From assembly GCA_949358305.1 (NCBI GenBank), contig OX442322.1, positions 6,200,001 through 6,264,000 of the forward strand: 64,000 nucleotides of DNA, in the 5' to 3' direction. The DNA is from Strigamia acuminata (lineage: Eukaryota; Arthropoda; Chilopoda; Geophilomorpha; Linotaeniidae). The notes beneath the pieces were generated by a model. It did not search any database and was not told the origin of the DNA. It was given only the letters and a program-made list of their open reading frames with translations. Within the stretch, counting starts at the first letter, position 1. Every line of letters begins with the position of its first letter. The translations under genes were made by a program, and so were the position numbers. Positions 60,338 through 64,000 of this stretch are shown here, piece after piece.

Positions 60338-62680
60338 ATCCGGGGGACGAAGGTTTATTCCATCCCCCAGAAGTGGCTAATGCTAAGTCGGAATCTTTAT
60401 TTATGGATGTAGACACAACTTGTCTTGAAGTAGCCACTAGTCATAGTGGCGGAGTAGAGGAAAATTTGCAAGAAATGACAGAACAATTAAAAAATCTGAC
60501 ATTATTTCCTCACAAGTGTTACACGAAGAAATTCTGTAGACTTCGCCGACTCAACAGAGTCATAGGCGGCAATAATTTGCACAATATTACTTTAGGTAAT
60601 AATAAAGATGATCCTCGAATGAAGATCACAATTGGTGGGCTCACCTATAACGCGCTCATGGATACAGGAGCATCTCAATGTTACATTGGAGAACAACTTT
60701 TGTCTGAAACTCAGGCTCTGCCGGATTTTTTGCAAGAGGCTCCCAGAAACATGTTGGTTAACGCTGTAGGCGTAGCACACAAGCCTGTCGGACAAATAAC
60801 TTTGTGCGTGCAATGGGCTGATGAATTTACACCAATGAATTTCATCGTTTTAGCAAAACGAGTTTGTGGCTTGATACTTGGCCACAATTTCATGCGCAGA
60901 CAGAAAATTAGTCCGCATCCACATTTACAAGAGTTCTCTTGTGCAGATAAACCTAATTGGTCCGCTCCTTATGAATCGGAAGAAGCCAATTTGGCCCTCG
61001 CCCCATTAAATCGAATTACTTTCGATTATTTAGGACTGTCGTCCACTCTCAACTCAATTGAGTTAACAGACACTTCTGTGTTGACTTGGGATGAAAAATT
61101 AGTTGAGGAGAGCGACTGCACTCCGGAACAAAGACTAGCACTTCGCGAAGTGGTTAACTCGATACCGAATGTATTTCGTGATCAAGTTGGGTGCACTAAC
61201 GTGACCCAACATCATATTAAGTTCAAAGAAGGGCATTCATTGCCCAAAATGCAGTATAGAATGTATAACCCGGCCAAGAGAGCCATTATGACCAAACTAG
61301 CTGCAGAATTGGAACAGGATGGACTCATTGAAAAGGCCAAAGGGCCCTTCATAAGTCATCCCGTCATTGTTGCGAAGCCTGACGGCTCGTATAGGATGTG
61401 CATCGACTACCGGTGGCTAAATGCCATCACTGAAGTCGAAGTAATACAAATGCCAAGTATTGACCTTTTATTGCATAATACTGGTCCGGCAAAGTATTTT
61501 ACGTCTATTGACCTTGTTAAAGGTTACTACCAAGTCGAAATGTGTGAGGAAGATCGTCCAAAAACGACGTTTTATACGCCAAACGGCCCTTATCAATTTG
61601 TGCGAATGCCGTTCGGCCTTTGCAATGCGCCTTGTACTTTCCAGCGTCTGATGGAAGGCATTTTAGGCTCAGCTTTACAAGACTACGCATTAGTTTATTT
61701 GGATGACGTAATTGTGTATTCAGATAATTGGGATGATCATCTCAAACATGTCCGAGATGTTTTGGAAAGGCTTAACCAAGCCAACATGACGATAAATAAA
61801 GCGAAATCTCGTTTTGGGCGTACAGAATTAAAATTCTTGGGCCACTGGATTAAACCCGAAGGTCTCTTCGGTGATCCCGATAAAATATCGGCGATCATGA
61901 AATTTCCCACCCCCACGTGTGCTAAAGACATTCAGCGCTTTCACGGCATGACTAACTTCTTCAGGAAGTTTGTTCCAAATCACGGAACTATTGCCGCACC
62001 ATACACACGTATGATGAATGAGAAAACTCCATTTGAATGGGGAGATGAGCAGACAGAAGCTTTTAATAAATTTAAAGAGCTACTTTGTGGTGACAATTGT
62101 CTACACAAACCAGATATGACTTTACCATTTGTTGTCATGACTGACGCTTCACATGAAGGCTTAGGAGCTGTCCTTTGCCAAGACGTCGATATATTCGATG
62201 AAAAGAAGCAGAAAAACATTTCTGTACCCAAACCTGTAGCTTATGCAAGCAGAGTTTTACGTGGAGCGGAGAAGCGTTATACAACGCCGGAACTCGAATG
62301 TCTCGCAGTCGTGTGGGCTATTGATCGATTTAAACCATATCTCGAATATGGTACATTCACTTTAGAGTCAGATGCAGAAGCACTGAAATGGTTGATGCGA
62401 ACGCCTGAACCATCTGGGAAATTTGGCCGATGGGCCTTAAGAATCCAATGTGGAAATTTTAAAATTGTTTTTCGAAAAGGTGCTGCTAACCAAGTTGCAG
62501 ATGCACTTTCTAGAGCCCCACTAACAGAGGAAGACATTCCTCTTCGTGATCATGTGGAACCTGTCGAAATTAAACAATACTGGCCTGAATGGGACGGAAA
62601 TCCTTCTGTTTCATTAAATCGTGCCCCGGAGAAACGAGAATATTTGGCTAGTGTGCGTTCCTATTTTTCAGAAAATTCCG
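60334..62680 (+). pseudogene. pol: Gypsy-C pol: protease, RT, RNase H; integrase missing
   Basis: Open frame in the -1 register of gag. Protease LMDTGASQC (DTG, against DSG in Gypsy-B); RT with MCIDYRWLNAIT and YLDDVIVY; RNase H VMTDASHEGLGAVL and QVADALSRAP. After ASVRSYFSEN the sequence switches at about 62680 to inverted Copia-B3, adding a few meaningless residues before the stop at 62739. Up to that point there is no stop or frameshift, so the truncation removed integrase cleanly. Confidence 0.92.
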
Positions 62681-64000
62681 TCTCGTACTTTCTTCTGCAC
62701 AAAGCAGAGACTTCCAAACTTTCTCAAATGACGCAATGATGGTTTTCGTCCATAATAGAGTTCCATTGGCGTCTTCTCGGAATTCAGCTTGGCAATCCTA
62801 TTTCTCAAGTAGTTGAACGTTAGGATGGCCTCTCCCCAAAATCGATGTTCCAGTTGTGCATCGTGCACAAGCGCTCGCATTCCATTGGCTAATGTTTGGT
62901 TTAGTCTTTCAGAAACTCCGTTCTGGGCGGGCGTGTACGCATTTGTTCTTTCGTGTGCAATTCCTTGTTCCTCAAGGTATTGGCCAAATTTGTTGGAACA
63001 GAATTCCATCCCATTGTCCGTTCTTATTGCCAAAATCGATTTTCCGAGCAACCGCTCAATTCGTTTCACATGCTTCTTGAACAACTCGAATACTTCGTCC
63101 TTTTGTTTCATTAGATAAACTGTCGAGTATCGTGAATAGTCATCTGTGATAGTGAGAAAATATCGGTTTCCAGATAGTGTGGGAGTTCCAAACGCCCCGC
63201 ACACATCCATGTGCAAAAGTTCAAGCGGTCCTTTTGACCTAATCCCCGGAATTGACTTGTGCGACACAGATTTCTTCTTTGCAAGTGTGCACACATCACA
63301 CTGTGTGATTGGCACGTCGAGCACGGGCAGTCCAATCACCGCTTCTGTCTTGCTCATTTGTTGCACGCTAGGAAAATGGATATGTCCAAGTCGCTCGTGC
63401 CAAAGTCGTGCTTCTTCTGGATTGGAAGCTGTCTTGCTTGATTGAGGAGATTGTTGTTTCTTCTCTTCACACGTATTAGCTTTGTTCTTTTCCTTTTGTT
63501 TCAGTTTTTCAATGTCGGGTTTTTCATCACTAAGTTGAATGTAATAGAGTCTGTCCTTTTTGACTCCTTGCATCAACTGCCGTTTCCATTGTGGGTCGTA
63601 AATCTTCACTAAACCTGCACCTACCGCTACTCGACATCTCGCCTCATCAATGCACAGCCCCGATAATAAGTTTCTCCGCAAGTCCGGCGCATAATAAACC
63701 TTTTTTAGTGTGATGGGAATTGTCTCTGTCCCAACCAGGCACATGATGCAGACATCTCCAACTCCTTGGATCTGGATGAGTGTCTTTTTGTCAGCTTGAC
63801 TGATCGTTCCCGTCATCTCTCGAAAATTGTGAAATTGATTTCTGTCTTTGCAGAAATGTCCGGTGGCCCCAGTGTCATAAATCCAGCAGTTGTTGGTTCC
63901 GCTGCACTGTAACATCTCTTGTTCACTTAATTCTGTGAGAAATCCCACATCCAACATGGCGGTGTCAAGTTCTTCAACCGTGTTTGACTTCATGTTGCTA
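62681..64000 (-). mobile_element. Copia-B3 fragment: protease to integrase, runs off the window
   Basis: Minus-strand reading frame from the window end to the junction, open throughout. It contains protease with the intact WIYDTGATGHF active site, GAG-pre-integrase (WHERLGHIHFPSVQQM, then CDVCTLAKKK) and integrase core (LLHMDVCGAFG, IRTDNGMEF, NGVSERLNQTL), up to FVQKKVRDG. It is closely similar to Copia-B at 9784-11300 but keeps the DTG that Copia-B has lost. Gag lies beyond base 64000. The C-terminal part is cut at the Gypsy-C junction. Confidence 0.9.

Larger units (their letters stand above)
55277..62680 (+). mobile_element. Gypsy-C, Ty3/Gypsy element related to Gypsy-B, 3' part lost
   Basis: 1746-bp 5' LTR, tRNA-Gln primer site, leader, gag, slippery site and pol to the end of RNase H. 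At about 62680 it joins a minus-strand Copia-B3 fragment, so integrase and the 3' LTR are absent. Same family organisation as Gypsy-B but clearly diverged in sequence. Confidence 0.92.

Overview
The window is a block of nested LTR retrotransposons from a eukaryotic, almost certainly animal (probably invertebrate) genome. Nearly every long reading frame is gag or pol of Ty3/Gypsy or Ty1/Copia type. The only sequence that looks like a cellular gene is a small spliced locus near 46.4-47.5 kb. There are no rRNA or tRNA genes and no CRISPR or bacterial features. The species cannot be named from this sequence. All element names below are local labels.

Layout. (1) 1-7298: Gypsy-A copy 1 without its 5' LTR (leader, gag, broken pol, 3' LTR), carrying a solo Copia-type LTR in pol. 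(2) 7299-15856: Copia-B on the minus strand, its reverse transcriptase deleted. It contains a solo Gypsy-C LTR and a complete insertion of another damaged element, Copia-C. (3) 15857-17252 plus 38437-39005: Gypsy-A copy 2, split by Copia-A. (4) 17253-38436: Copia-A, whose gag-pol frame is open throughout except where Gypsy-B (21593-35593) has inserted. Each level is closed by a matching target-site duplication: AAAAG for Copia-A, GTAT for Gypsy-B, CAATT for Copia-C, ACTT for the solo Gypsy-C LTR and AGAAT for the solo Copia-C-type LTR. (5) 39006-46235: minus-strand fragments: a Copia-A relative with a 149-bp perfect hairpin in its LTR, a zinc-knuckle gag fragment, a Gypsy-A-type LTR, a 2.2-kb non-autonomous Gypsy derivative, then a remnant of a long Gypsy-B/C-type LTR on the plus strand. 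(6) 46236-48411: AT-rich sequence with the spliced host-like gene and a piggyBac-type MITE. (7) 48412-52646: Gypsy-E, a degenerate K02A2.6/Mag-like element. (8) 52647-64000: Copia-D LTR and leader, Copia-B2 5' end, Gypsy-C (5' LTR, leader, gag, most of pol), and a minus-strand Copia-B3 fragment running off the window.

Most notable biology. Three distinct Copia families carry a domain resembling the methyl-CpG-binding domain (MBD) between integrase and reverse transcriptase. Gypsy-B carries an intact 546-codon third ORF with paired-cysteine motifs after pol. Gypsy-B and Gypsy-C share the retroviral-type slippery heptamer A AAA AAC directly before the gag stop, with pol in the -1 frame. Copia-B elements have a primer-binding site matching the inside of initiator Met-tRNA, as in Drosophila copia, while the other families use tRNA 3' ends (Gln, Ala, Lys, iMet). 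Near-identical LTR pairs show that Copia-A and especially Gypsy-B are recent insertions.
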